Assembly: GCF_001412655.1 (NCBI RefSeq)
Contig: NZ_CP012996.1
Location: 5,394,001-5,458,000 of the forward strand
Length of the DNA: 64,000 bases
Reading direction: 5' to 3'
Origin: Pedobacter sp. PACM 27299
GTDB lineage: Bacteria > Bacteroidota > Bacteroidia > Sphingobacteriales > Sphingobacteriaceae
Positions 56,517 through 64,000 of this stretch are shown here, one piece after another (the stretch's first letter is position 1; each line of letters begins with the position of its first letter). The notes under the pieces are model-generated. The model made no database searches and was not told the DNA's origin. It saw only the letters and a list, made by a program, of their open reading frames with translations. The translations under genes and the position numbers were made by a program.

Positions 56517-58916
56517 TTATTTTCTTATTTCCGCTTTTGCTGTTTGCGCTAAGTTAGAAATAATCTTTTGCATCACCGCATCAATTTGCTTGTCGGTTAA
56601 GGTCTGCTCTTCATCTTGCAAAGTGAAGTTTAAGGCATAAGACTTCTTCCCTTCCGGCAATCGGTCTCCAACGTACACATCGAACACCTGTACGCTCTTA
56701 ATCAGCTTCTTCTCTGTTTTAAAGGCAATAGTTTTCAGTTGATCAAAGGTCACATCCAGATCTACCAACATCGATAAATCTCTCCTTACCGCTGGATATT
56801 TAGATACTTCCTTATTCACAATTTTATTCTTTTTAATGATCTCCAACAGCAATGCCCAGTCAAAATCTGCGTAAAATACGTCTTTTTCCACATCTGCAGT
56901 TTTCTGATCAGCAGCAGTCACCGCACCAAAAGTAACGATCGCTTTATCCCCTCTGAAATACTTCAATCCATAAGCGAAGTTCTCATCATTTACCTCTTCT
57001 GATTGGTAATTGGTAATGCCCAGACGTCCGATTACAGCATCTACAGCCGCTTTCAAATGGTAGAAAGTAACTGGTGATGGTTTATGATTCCATTGCTCTG
57101 ATTGATTCGCTCCAGACAACACGATCAGTAAACGCGGACGTTCAACATATTTCTCATTGATCAAATGATAAGTTTTACCGAATTCATAAAACTTAATATC
57201 AGTTGTTTTTCTATTCAGATTATAAGCTACACTTTCCAATGCAGGCATTAATAAACCCTGACGCATCACATTCAAATCTGAACTCAATGGGTTCAAAATA
57301 TGAACTGCTTCTTCGGGCACTTTAGAATAAGCACCTTTAGTTAAAGAGTTACACCAGATCTCTAGATAGCCGTTTGCAGTTAACATATCTGCAATTACGT
57401 GCTGTGTTTGTTCTTTATTCGGCTTAGTACCGTAAGATAAAGAAGCATTCACTTTAGTTGGAATCTCAATATTATTGTAACCATAGATTCTCAATACCTC
57501 TTCTGTTACATCGCATTCGCGAGTCACATCTACTTTATAAGTTGGTACTTTTAAAGACAATCCTTCCGCAGTTTCAGCTGCGACTTCCATGTTCAATGAA
57601 GTAATGATGGCTTTGATTTCTTCATGAGGGATCTCTACCCCGATCAATCTATTGATGTTGTTGTAATTCACTTCTACCTCAAAAGCAGCGATTGGTACTG
57701 GATAAATATCAGAAACAGTAGAAGAAATTTCTCCACCTGCTAATTCCTGAATCAATAAAGCCGCACGTTTTAAAGCATAAACAGTAATATCAGGATCTGT
57801 ACCACGCTCAAATCTGAAAGAGGCATCAGTCTTTAAACCATGTCTTTTTGAAGTCTTACGCACCGATTTAGCATCAAAATAAGCACTTTCCAGGAAGATA
57901 TTTCTGGTCGTTTCGCTTACTCCAGAATTTTTACCGCCAAATACACCAGCGATACACATTGGCACTTCTGCATTACAAATCATCAGATCTTCTGCTGAAA
58001 GCTTGCGCTCTACCCCATCAAGTGTTACAAAAGGCGTACCTTCTGCACATTTCTTCACGATCACTTTGCCACCAGTCAATTGATCTGCATCGAAAGCATG
58101 TAAAGGCTGTCCTAATTCATGCAATACATAATTGGTAATGTCTACTATATTGTTGATCGGACGAATGCCGATTACTTTTAATTTATCCTGCAACCAATCT
58201 GGAGAAGTTTTTACCGTTACACCAGAAATAGAAACGCTGCTGTATCTCGGACAAGCTTCCGCATCTTCCACAGTTACCGGGATGGCCAGCTTTTCATTTG
58301 CTGTTTTAAAAGCAGCAATATCCGGCATTGTGATCGGCAAACGTAAATAAGCTGCTAAATCTCTTGCTACACCTAAATGAGAAGCTGCATCAGCACGATT
58401 AGGCGTCAATCCAATTTCATACAAATAGTCATCTTCCAGATTGAAATAGGCTTTCGCAGTAATCCCAACTTCAGTAGCTTCTGGAAGCACCATAATTCCA
58501 TCATGAGAAACCCCCAATCCGATTTCATCTTCTGCACAGATCATTCCTTCAGAAACTTCGCCTCTGATCTTAGATTTGTTGATTTTGAAAGGCTCTCCTT
58601 CATTCGGATAAACGGTAGTTCCTACAGTAGCAACCACCACTTTCTGGCCTTCGCCAACATTTGGCGCACCGCATACCACTTGAATATTCGTTCCTGTTCC
58701 TACATCTACCGTAGTCACACGTAAACGATCGGCATTAGGATGTTGCACACAGCTGATGACGTGTCCAATCACCAATCCTTCTAAACCACCTGCAATCGGT
58801 TGTACGGTTTCCAGACTTTCTACTTCCAGCCCGATATTGGTCAGGATTAAGGAAAGTTCTTCAGGAGTTTTATCAGTTGTCAGAAATTGTGTCAGCCACT
58901 TGTATGATATCTTCAT
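56517..58916 (-). CDS. pheT: Phenylalanyl-tRNA synthetase beta subunit
   Basis: Beta subunit of the alpha2-beta2 synthetase, 799 residues. Domains in order: tRNA-binding OB domain (about 40-150; LEGLVIGHVISCVQHPNADR), B3/B4 editing domain (RPINNIVDITNYVLHELGQP; HGLKTDASFRFERGTD), B5, and the C-terminal anticodon-binding FDX-ACB domain (KYPAVRRDLSMLVDLDVTFD). pheS is not adjacent, so in this organism the two subunits are encoded apart. It has its own -7 box upstream. Confidence 0.96.
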   Translation of the reverse strand: MKISYKWLTQFLTTDKTPEELSLILTNIGLEVESLETVQPIAGGLEGLVIGHVISCVQHPNADRLRVTTVDVGTGTNIQVVCGAPNVGEGQKVVVATVGTTVYPNEGEPFKINKSKIRGEVSEGMICAEDEIGLGVSHDGIMVLPEATEVGITAKAYFNLEDDYLYEIGLTPNRADAASHLGVARDLAAYLRLPITMPDIAAFKTANEKLAIPVTVEDAEACPRYSSVSISGVTVKTSPDWLQDKLKVIGIRPINNIVDITNYVLHELGQPLHAFDADQLTGGKVIVKKCAEGTPFVTLDGVERKLSAEDLMICNAEVPMCIAGVFGGKNSGVSETTRNIFLESAYFDAKSVRKTSKRHGLKTDASFRFERGTDPDITVYALKRAALLIQELAGGEISSTVSDIYPVPIAAFEVEVNYNNINRLIGVEIPHEEIKAIITSLNMEVAAETAEGLSLKVPTYKVDVTRECDVTEEVLRIYGYNNIEIPTKVNASLSYGTKPNKEQTQHVIADMLTANGYLEIWCNSLTKGAYSKVPEEAVHILNPLSSDLNVMRQGLLMPALESVAYNLNRKTTDIKFYEFGKTYHLINEKYVERPRLLIVLSGANQSEQWNHKPSPVTFYHLKAAVDAVIGRLGITNYQSEEVNDENFAYGLKYFRGDKAIVTFGAVTAADQKTADVEKDVFYADFDWALLLEIIKKNKIVNKEVSKYPAVRRDLSMLVDLDVTFDQLKTIAFKTEKKLIKSVQVFDVYVGDRLPEGKKSYALNFTLQDEEQTLTDKQIDAVMQKIISNLAQTAKAEIRK

Positions 58917-58938
58917 GTTATATGTTCAGTATAAAATG

Positions 58939-58946
58939 CAAAGATA
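58939..58946 (-). promoter_or_regulatory. -7 promoter element for pheT
   Basis: The minus strand reads TATCTTTG, 22 nt before the pheT start; no -33 element seen. Confidence 0.45.
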
Positions 58947-58973
58947 TAAAATAATGCCGTCGGTGTAAACCTC

Positions 58974-59810
58974 TTAGAAAGATAAACGGGCAATAATTGG
59001 TAAGTGGTCTGATGGATACCTCAAATTTTTACTATCTGATAACACGCCAAACTTTTGCACCTTAAAACCTTTGTTCACAAAGATGTAATCAATCTTATCC
59101 TTTAAAGGGCTGTCGAACTTAAAGTTATTGAAAGTTCCTTCCGGTCCATAAGCAGGTTCAACCGAAGCCGTCTTTGCATCAATAAGGAAAGATTTAATGG
59201 TAGCAATCGCTTCTGTTTCAGGAGTTACATTTAAATCTCCGGTTAACACCACTGGTAAAGTTGGTGCAATTTCCTGTATTTTTCTTTTGATGAGCTTCGC
59301 AGATTCAATCCTTGCCTGCACACCAATATGATCATAGTGGGTGTTGAATACCAGAAATTCCTTTTTATTGAGGCGATCGTATAGCCTTACCCAGGAACAA
59401 ACCCGGTTCAGCACTGCATCCCATCCTTTAGAAGGCTTATCTGGCGTTTCTGACAACCAGAAAGTACCTCCATCTTTTCTCGTAAACCTGGATTTATCAT
59501 AATAAATGGCGGAAAATTCTCCTTCACGCTTTCCGTCATCACGCCCTACTCCTTCCATCGCATAGTTCGTGTATTCCAGCAGCTGATCTACCTGTAAAGG
59601 TAAGGCTTCCTGCACGCATAAAATATCGGCATCATGAAACCTCACTAAAGCTTTCACTTCATCTTTACGGTTTGGCCAGGCATTTACGCCATCAGAGGCC
59701 ACATTTAAACGGATGTTATAAGACATCACATGGAACGGTTTTCCCGATTGTGCATAGGCTGTTGCAATCAGCAGCAGACAGGCCATACTGATTTGGATGA
59801 TTTTCTTCAT
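58974..59810 (-). CDS. Secreted endonuclease/exonuclease/phosphatase family protein
   Basis: EEP-superfamily hydrolase of 278 residues with a signal peptide (IIQISMACLLLIATAYAQ). Catalytic motifs: FHVMSYNIRLNVAS, ILCVQEALP, FNTHYDHIGV, LTGDLNVTPETEA, KIDYIFVNKG and YPSDHLPIIARL. Similar exported proteins cleave nucleic acids or phosphodiester-linked glycans or lipids; the substrate cannot be read. It starts 6 nt after radC and probably shares its transcript. Confidence 0.85.
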   Translation of the reverse strand: MKKIIQISMACLLLIATAYAQSGKPFHVMSYNIRLNVASDGVNAWPNRKDEVKALVRFHDADILCVQEALPLQVDQLLEYTNYAMEGVGRDDGKREGEFSAIYYDKSRFTRKDGGTFWLSETPDKPSKGWDAVLNRVCSWVRLYDRLNKKEFLVFNTHYDHIGVQARIESAKLIKRKIQEIAPTLPVVLTGDLNVTPETEAIATIKSFLIDAKTASVEPAYGPEGTFNNFKFDSPLKDKIDYIFVNKGFKVQKFGVLSDSKNLRYPSDHLPIIARLSF

Positions 59811-59816
59811 GGCTGG

Positions 59817-60512
59817 CTAAATTAAGCCATCATCATTGAAACTAAAGAAGGATTTGTTTGTAATAATTAAGTGATCCAGCACCGGCAGGTCTAATAACTT
59901 CCCTGCGGACACTAGTTTTTTGGTGAGGTGCAGATCTTCGGGGCTGGGTTTTAGATTTCCAGAAGGGTGATTGTGCGCCAATACTACATAAGACGCTCCA
60001 TGTTCCAGTGCAATCTTATAGATGATTTTTGGATCGGCTACTGTTCCTGATAAGCCACCTACGCTAATTTGTAATTTTGCCAATACTTCATTGGCCCTGT
60101 TGAGTAATAAGATCCAAAACTCCTCATGAGTTAAGTCTGTCAATACTGGGGAGAGTTCCCGGTGACAATCATGAGAACTGGTAATTTTTGGTAATAGGAC
60201 TGTACTTGGTTTTCTCCTGCGGCCGAGTTCCAATGCGCTGATGATCGAGATCGCCCTCGCCTCGCCAATTCCACGAAACTTGCATAAATCCTGTACGCTC
60301 ATTCTACCTAAAGCATCCAGATCCTGATTGCAGGAAGCCAAAATACGCTTGCTTAAATCTACTGCAGACTCTTCCGCGTTACCCGAAACGATAAATATCG
60401 CGACCAGTTCCGCATCAGTCAGGTGCCTGCGCCCATGAAGGATGAGTTTCTCCCGGGGCCGGTCCGCTTCTGCCCATTGCTTAATTCCTAATCTCGCTTC
60501 GTAAATAGCCAT
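59817..60512 (-). CDS. radC: DNA repair protein RadC (JAB/MPN domain)
   Basis: 231 residues from the ATG at 60512 (MAIYEARLGIKQWAEADRPR). The earlier in-frame ATG at 60542 lies inside the rpsT terminator. An N-terminal helix-hairpin-helix region (FRGIGEARAISIISALELGR) precedes the JAMM metalloprotease-type motif VVLAHNHPSGNLKPSPED. RadC's exact biochemical role is unsettled despite its name. The gene follows rpsT's terminator and precedes the EEP hydrolase. Confidence 0.88.
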   Translation of the reverse strand: MAIYEARLGIKQWAEADRPREKLILHGRRHLTDAELVAIFIVSGNAEESAVDLSKRILASCNQDLDALGRMSVQDLCKFRGIGEARAISIISALELGRRRKPSTVLLPKITSSHDCHRELSPVLTDLTHEEFWILLLNRANEVLAKLQISVGGLSGTVADPKIIYKIALEHGASYVVLAHNHPSGNLKPSPEDLHLTKKLVSAGKLLDLPVLDHLIITNKSFFSFNDDGLI

Positions 60513-60522
60513 AAACAAAAAA

Positions 60523-60549
60523 ACGGGATATGCAATAAGCACATCCCGT
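60523..60549 (-). terminator. Terminator of rpsT
   Basis: Stem acgggat-a-tgc (60523-60533) with gc-ac-atcccgt (60539-60549), one mismatch, followed on the minus strand by a T run; the radC start lies just beyond. Confidence 0.75.
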
Positions 60550-60571
60550 CTATAATATTGTAAAGCTATGC

Positions 60572-60826
60572 TTATTTTAAGCCATTAACAAATTTAGTCA
60601 ATTTAGATTTGTTGTTAGCTGCTTTATTCTTGTGAATAACGTTTTTCTTAGCCAAACGATCTAACATAGAGATTACTTTCGGTAATAACTCTTTTCCTGT
60701 TTTTTGATCTTCAGCAGCACGTAACCTTTTGATAAAGGTACGAGTAGTTTTTGCCTGATATCTGTTACGTAAACGTTTAGTTGCGTTTGCTCTAATTCTT
60801 TTTAACGAAGATTTATGATTTGCCAT
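60572..60826 (-). CDS. rpsT: Ribosomal protein bS20
   Basis: 30S protein of 84 residues: MANHKSSLKRIRANATKRLR, the alpha-helical bundle that binds 16S rRNA, and the C-terminal KNVIHKNKAANNKSKLTKFV. It is transcribed alone from a full consensus promoter at 60922-60954 with a leader of roughly 90 nt containing a small hairpin, which could be a site of translational autoregulation as known for S20 in E. coli. Confidence 0.97.
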   Translation of the reverse strand: MANHKSSLKRIRANATKRLRNRYQAKTTRTFIKRLRAAEDQKTGKELLPKVISMLDRLAKKNVIHKNKAANNKSKLTKFVNGLK

Positions 60827-60867
60827 TTTTCAATATTATAATATTCCTTTTAAAGCTTTCAAGAATA

Positions 60868-60883
60868 TTGGGCACAAACCCAA
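60868..60883 (-). promoter_or_regulatory. Hairpin in the rpsT leader
   Basis: TTGGG (60868-60872) pairs with CCCAA (60879-60883) around a 6-nt loop, inside the transcribed leader of rpsT. It is a weak stem; an autoregulatory role is only a possibility. Confidence 0.3.
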
Positions 60884-60921
60884 CCGCTACCAGCCTTTTG
60901 TTTTTCCTTTTTTTCGGACTG

Positions 60922-60954
60922 CAAATATAGAATTAATGTTTTTAATATGCAAAA
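60922..60954 (-). promoter_or_regulatory. Promoter of rpsT
   Basis: Minus strand: TTTTG (60950-60954), 20-nt spacer, TATATTTG (60922-60929). A perfect Bacteroidota promoter. Confidence 0.75.
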
Positions 60955-61159
60955 TGAACTCGTAAATATTTTCAATAAATCTTAATTATTGATTTATAAT
61001 ACTTTAGAAAGGTCAGCTTGTTTAAAAATTTCAATTCCTGATGAAGCATCCGCTGCGAGCGTACTCAATACCATAAGGTGATTTTGCATGCTGCGACAAA
61101 GGTAATAGAAAAAACGACATAAAGAGAAATTATCAGAAAAGGTGGAAATGAAGCACAGA

Positions 61160-61304
61160 AGTGTTCGGGAAGAGACCTGCCTTTCTATATCCGCAGGAAG
61201 GGGTTCCGATAGGGTTCAAATAGCAGAGACTACGGCAACCCTAACTGAACCCTATCGGAACCCCTTCCGAACTCTATTATAAGGCGCTTGTCTTCCCGAA
61301 CACT
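61160..61304. repeat. Nested inverted-repeat (fold-back) element
   Basis: Two perfect nested pairs. The outer arms of 14 bp are 61160-61173 and 61291-61304 (agtgttcgggaaga with tcttcccgaacact). The inner arms of 23 bp are 61196-61218 and 61246-61268 (starting ggaaggggttccg). The inner loop is 27 nt, and both spacers between outer and inner arms are 22 nt. There is no ORF. The gap 60955-61424 otherwise shows nothing recognisable. Confidence 0.7.
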
Positions 61305-61424
61305 ACCCAACCACTATCAGGTGAAAATTCACTATATTAAGGGTACGAAAAAACAAATCCCACCTCCCTTCCACTGCAAAAAGACAAAAAGCAACAAAAA
61401 GCTTCCAGTAAAGCCTTAAAATAC

Positions 61425-61432
61425 TATTTTTG
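61425..61432 (+). promoter_or_regulatory. -7 promoter element for purN
   Basis: TATTTTTG, 64 nt before the purN start codon; no -33 element recognised. Confidence 0.4.
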
Positions 61433-61496
61433 AAAAATATTATCCGCCTTTTAAACAGGCAGAGCCCGCTTGATTTCTCTTAAACAAAATGCACCT

Positions 61497-62075
61497 ATGA
61501 AAAAACGCATCGCTATATTCGCTTCAGGCTCGGGTTCTAATGCCCAGAAATTAATGGAGCATTTTAAACACCACCCGGAAGCAGAAATTGCATTGGTACT
61601 GACCAACAATCCTGATGCTTACGTATTACAACGTGCAGATAATTTCGAAATCCCTTCTCATATCTTTGACAGGAACGAATTTTACCATACTGAAAAGATC
61701 ATTGGCTTATTAAAAAACCTGGAGATCGATTTAATTGTATTGGCTGGATTCCTATGGTTAATTCCAAAAAACCTGATCCAGGAATACCCAGGACGCATTG
61801 TCAACATTCACCCTGCAATCCTGCCTAAATTTGGTGGAAAAGGCATGTATGGCGATCATGTACACTATGCAGTGATGGCGGCAAAAGAACCAGAAGGTGG
61901 TATTACCATTCATTATGTAGACGAGAACTACGATGAAGGAGAATATATTTACCAGGCGAAATACAAAATAGAGAAAGATGACAACCTGGAAATGATCAAA
62001 TTTAAAGGGCAGCAGCTGGAACATAACCACTATCCGCGCATTGTAGAATCAATCATCAAAAAGATCAAAAAATAA
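61497..62075 (+). CDS. purN: Phosphoribosylglycinamide formyltransferase
   Basis: Third step of purine synthesis: formylates GAR using 10-formyl-THF. 192 residues from the ATG at 61497 (MKKRIAIFASGSGSNAQKLM); an upstream in-frame TTG is not used. The catalytic triad region is NIHPAILPKFGGKGMYG (Asn, His) and HYVDENYDEGEYIYQ (Asp). The gene is followed by purH after 145 nt, a gap that contains the purH promoter, so each has its own transcript or they are partly coupled. Confidence 0.95.
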   Translation: MKKRIAIFASGSGSNAQKLMEHFKHHPEAEIALVLTNNPDAYVLQRADNFEIPSHIFDRNEFYHTEKIIGLLKNLEIDLIVLAGFLWLIPKNLIQEYPGRIVNIHPAILPKFGGKGMYGDHVHYAVMAAKEPEGGITIHYVDENYDEGEYIYQAKYKIEKDDNLEMIKFKGQQLEHNHYPRIVESIIKKIKK

Positions 62076-62169
62076 TAGCAGATTTAGCGGGATTTCTTTC
62101 TAAACAGCAGCTGAAAAAGAGCCAGATGATTAGAAAGATAATCTTCCTTTAATATACTGCAAATAAGCA

Positions 62170-62200
62170 TTTGACATTAAAAGAAAAATGGGTACTTTTG
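62170..62200 (+). promoter_or_regulatory. Promoter of purH
   Basis: TTTG (62170-62173), 19-nt spacer, TACTTTTG (62193-62200). A full consensus match; the transcription start falls about 15 nt before the ATG at 62221, which supports that start over a longer frame from 62188. Confidence 0.75.
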
Positions 62201-62220
62201 CGGCTCAAAATTTTTCTCTA

Positions 62221-63747
62221 ATGAGTCAATCGATAAAGATCAAAAACGCTTTAATTTCAGTTTATTACAAGGATGGTTTAGAACCTTTAGTTCGCCTGTT
62301 AGCTAAACAGGGTGTCCAGTTATTCTCAACTGGTGGTACCGAACAATTTATTAAAGACCTAAATCTGCCGGTTACAGCAGTGGAAGACCTTACAGGTTAT
62401 CCTTCTATTCTAGGAGGCAGGGTAAAGACATTACACCCTAAAGTTTTCGGTGGTATCTTAAACAGAAGGGGACTGGCTTCAGATCAGGAGCAGATCAATG
62501 AATATGAGATCCCTGAAATCGACCTGGTTATTGTAGATTTATACCCATTTGAAGAAACTTTAAAAGCTGGTGGTTCTGAAGAAGAAATCATTGAGAAAAT
62601 TGATATTGGTGGCATCTCTCTGATCAGAGCAGCTGCTAAAAACTTCAATGACGTAGTGATTCTTGCTTCAAAAGACGACTACTCCACTTTACAACATCAA
62701 TTAGAAGCACAAGAAGGAACCACTACGATCGTTCAGCGTAAAGCTTATGCGAAAAAAGCTTTCCACACTTCTTCTCACTACGATACGGCCATCTTCAATT
62801 ATTTCAATACTGAAGAGCCATTAAATGTATTCAAACAAAGCATCAATACTGCTCAGGTATTGAGATATGGCGAGAACCCGCATCAACAAGGAGTATTTTA
62901 TGGCGATTTAAATGCCATGTTCACTAAATTGAATGGTAAAGAGCTTTCTTATAACAACCTGGTTGATGTAGATGCTGCTGTTGCTTTAATCGATGAATTC
63001 GAAGAGCCAACATTTGCCATCTTAAAACATACCAATGCTTGTGGTGTGGCTTCAAAAGCAACCATTAAAGAAGCATGGGATACCGCATTGGCTTGTGATC
63101 CGGTAAGTGCTTTCGGTGGTGTATTGATCGCCAACCGCGAAATCGACCTGGCAACTGCTGAAGAAATCAACAAATTATTCTTCGAAGTATTGATCGCCCC
63201 AGCTTATCAGCCGGAAGCTGTTGAACTTTTCCGCGCGAAAAAGAACAGAGTGATCTTACAGAGAAATGAAGTAGAATTGAGCAAAAAGCAATTCAAAACC
63301 TTATTGAACGGTGTAATTGAACAAGATAAAGATCTGATCATCGAAAATGCAGATCAGATGACTACAGTAACAGAGAAAGCACCTACTGCTGAAGAACTTA
63401 AAGATCTTTTCTTTGCGAATAAAATCGTTAAACATACCAAATCTAATACTATTGTATTTGTAAAAAACAATCAGTTGCTATCGAGTGGTGTAGGTCAGAC
63501 GTCAAGAGTAGACGCTTTGAAACAAGCCATCGTAAAAGCAAATGCATTCAACTTCCCATTGAAAGGTTCAGTAATGGCATCTGATGCATTCTTCCCTTTC
63601 CCTGATTGTGTAGAAATCGCAGCTGAAGCAGGCATTACTGCAGTTTTACAACCAGGTGGTTCAATTAAAGATGCCGACTCCATCAATATGGCGAATGAGA
63701 AAGGCATCGCAATGGTTACCACGGGTATTAGACATTTTAAACACTAA
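62221..63747 (+). CDS. purH: Bifunctional AICAR formyltransferase/IMP cyclohydrolase
   Basis: Last two steps of IMP synthesis, 508 residues. The N-terminal cyclohydrolase domain has GVQLFSTGGTEQFIKDL and PSILGGRVKTLHPKVFGGIL. The C-terminal AICAR transformylase domain has RYGENPHQQGVFYG, AILKHTNACGVASKA and DAFFPFPDCVEIAAEAGITA. The end GIAMVTTGIRHFKH is the conserved C-terminus. Confidence 0.97.
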   Translation: MSQSIKIKNALISVYYKDGLEPLVRLLAKQGVQLFSTGGTEQFIKDLNLPVTAVEDLTGYPSILGGRVKTLHPKVFGGILNRRGLASDQEQINEYEIPEIDLVIVDLYPFEETLKAGGSEEEIIEKIDIGGISLIRAAAKNFNDVVILASKDDYSTLQHQLEAQEGTTTIVQRKAYAKKAFHTSSHYDTAIFNYFNTEEPLNVFKQSINTAQVLRYGENPHQQGVFYGDLNAMFTKLNGKELSYNNLVDVDAAVALIDEFEEPTFAILKHTNACGVASKATIKEAWDTALACDPVSAFGGVLIANREIDLATAEEINKLFFEVLIAPAYQPEAVELFRAKKNRVILQRNEVELSKKQFKTLLNGVIEQDKDLIIENADQMTTVTEKAPTAEELKDLFFANKIVKHTKSNTIVFVKNNQLLSSGVGQTSRVDALKQAIVKANAFNFPLKGSVMASDAFFPFPDCVEIAAEAGITAVLQPGGSIKDADSINMANEKGIAMVTTGIRHFKH

Positions 63748-63835
63748 TTTATTTAACTGCGAATACAATAAAAAGACGTAGTTTTACATTACTATAGTAT
63801 ACAGAATTTTTAATACTTAAATTATCACCTAATAA

Positions 63836-64000
63836 ATGGGTTTATTTAATTGGTTTACACAAGAGGTTGCTATCGATTTAGGTACGGCTAACACTCTAAT
63901 CATACATAATGACAAGGTAGTAGTGGATGAGCCATCCATTGTTGCTTTCGACAGACAAACAAATAAAATCATCGCTATTGGCCGTCAGGCCATGCAAATG
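63836..64000 (+). CDS. mreB: Rod-shape-determining protein MreB (5' end only)
   Basis: Bacterial actin that positions cell-wall synthesis; only the first 55 codons are in the window. The N-terminus MGLFNWFTQEVAIDLGTANT carries the DLGTANT phosphate-1 motif, and VVVDEPSIVAFDRQTNKIIA follows the MreB pattern. It starts 88 nt after purH. The rest lies beyond the right edge, and mreC/mreD would be expected downstream. Confidence 0.93.
   Translation, partial: MGLFNWFTQEVAIDLGTANTLIIHNDKVVVDEPSIVAFDRQTNKIIAIGRQAMQM

Overview
This AT-rich window looks like Bacteroidota, most likely family Sphingobacteriaceae (Pedobacter-like). The evidence is the protein families present: split transketolase, DUF3467, RNase Y, ZapA, a TonB receptor with a carboxypeptidase-like N-terminus, OlsF-type lipid synthase, and a DnaE with a fused exonuclease. 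Shine-Dalgarno sequences are largely absent. Intergenic regions repeatedly carry the Bacteroidota promoter form TAnnTTTG (-7), sometimes with TTG/TTTG about 18-22 nt upstream. The genus is an inference. No IS element, prophage, CRISPR array or plasmid gene is visible; the window is mostly core chromosome.

Layout. 1-5968: frameshifted sugar transporter, split transketolase, an ECF sigma factor with its presumed anti-sigma and periplasmic partner, and a class III aminotransferase. 5965-14067: DUF58 protein, thioredoxin, exonuclease-DnaE fusion, lipocalin, malate dehydrogenase and a retropepsin-like protein. 14238-24802: gyrB, OmpH-like lipoprotein, guanine deaminase, EcsC, Hsp15-like protein, then a run of dapD, glycosyltransferase, tsaC, cca, a pRiA4b ORF-3-like protein and miaA, then DUF3467. 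24927-38187: the transcription/translation supercluster, read on the minus strand in the order tRNA-Thr, Tyr, Gly, Thr, tuf, tRNA-Trp, secE, nusG, rplK, rplA, rplJ, rplL, rpoB, rpoC. 38393-41751: hpf, xerC, rpsU and an acyl-CoA dehydrogenase. 41950-47399: a membrane-anchored P-loop ATPase, a PAS-LuxR regulator, a 39-residue membrane peptide, apt, a helix-hairpin-helix protein and the OlsF-like synthase. 47496-53240: accessory surface genes: a frameshifted secreted protein, a beta-helix lipoprotein and a TonB receptor. 53354-60826: Mpo1-like protein, rny, a candidate 6S RNA, zapA, a ZapB-like coiled coil, pheT, an EEP nuclease, radC and rpsT. 60827-61496: gene-free, with a nested inverted-repeat element. 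61497-64000: purN, purH and the start of mreB.

The less ordinary items are the membrane-tethered AAA-like ATPase, the exonuclease-DnaE fusion with an eroded PHP metal site, two homopolymer frameshifts, very long perfect hairpins around 47.4 and 48.9 kb, an inverted repeat overlapping a promoter between the TonB receptor and its lipoprotein, and the fold-back element at 61160-61304. I did not find a convincing multi-gene novel defence or metabolic system; the ATPase neighbourhood at 41.9-44.1 kb is the best candidate for something undescribed.
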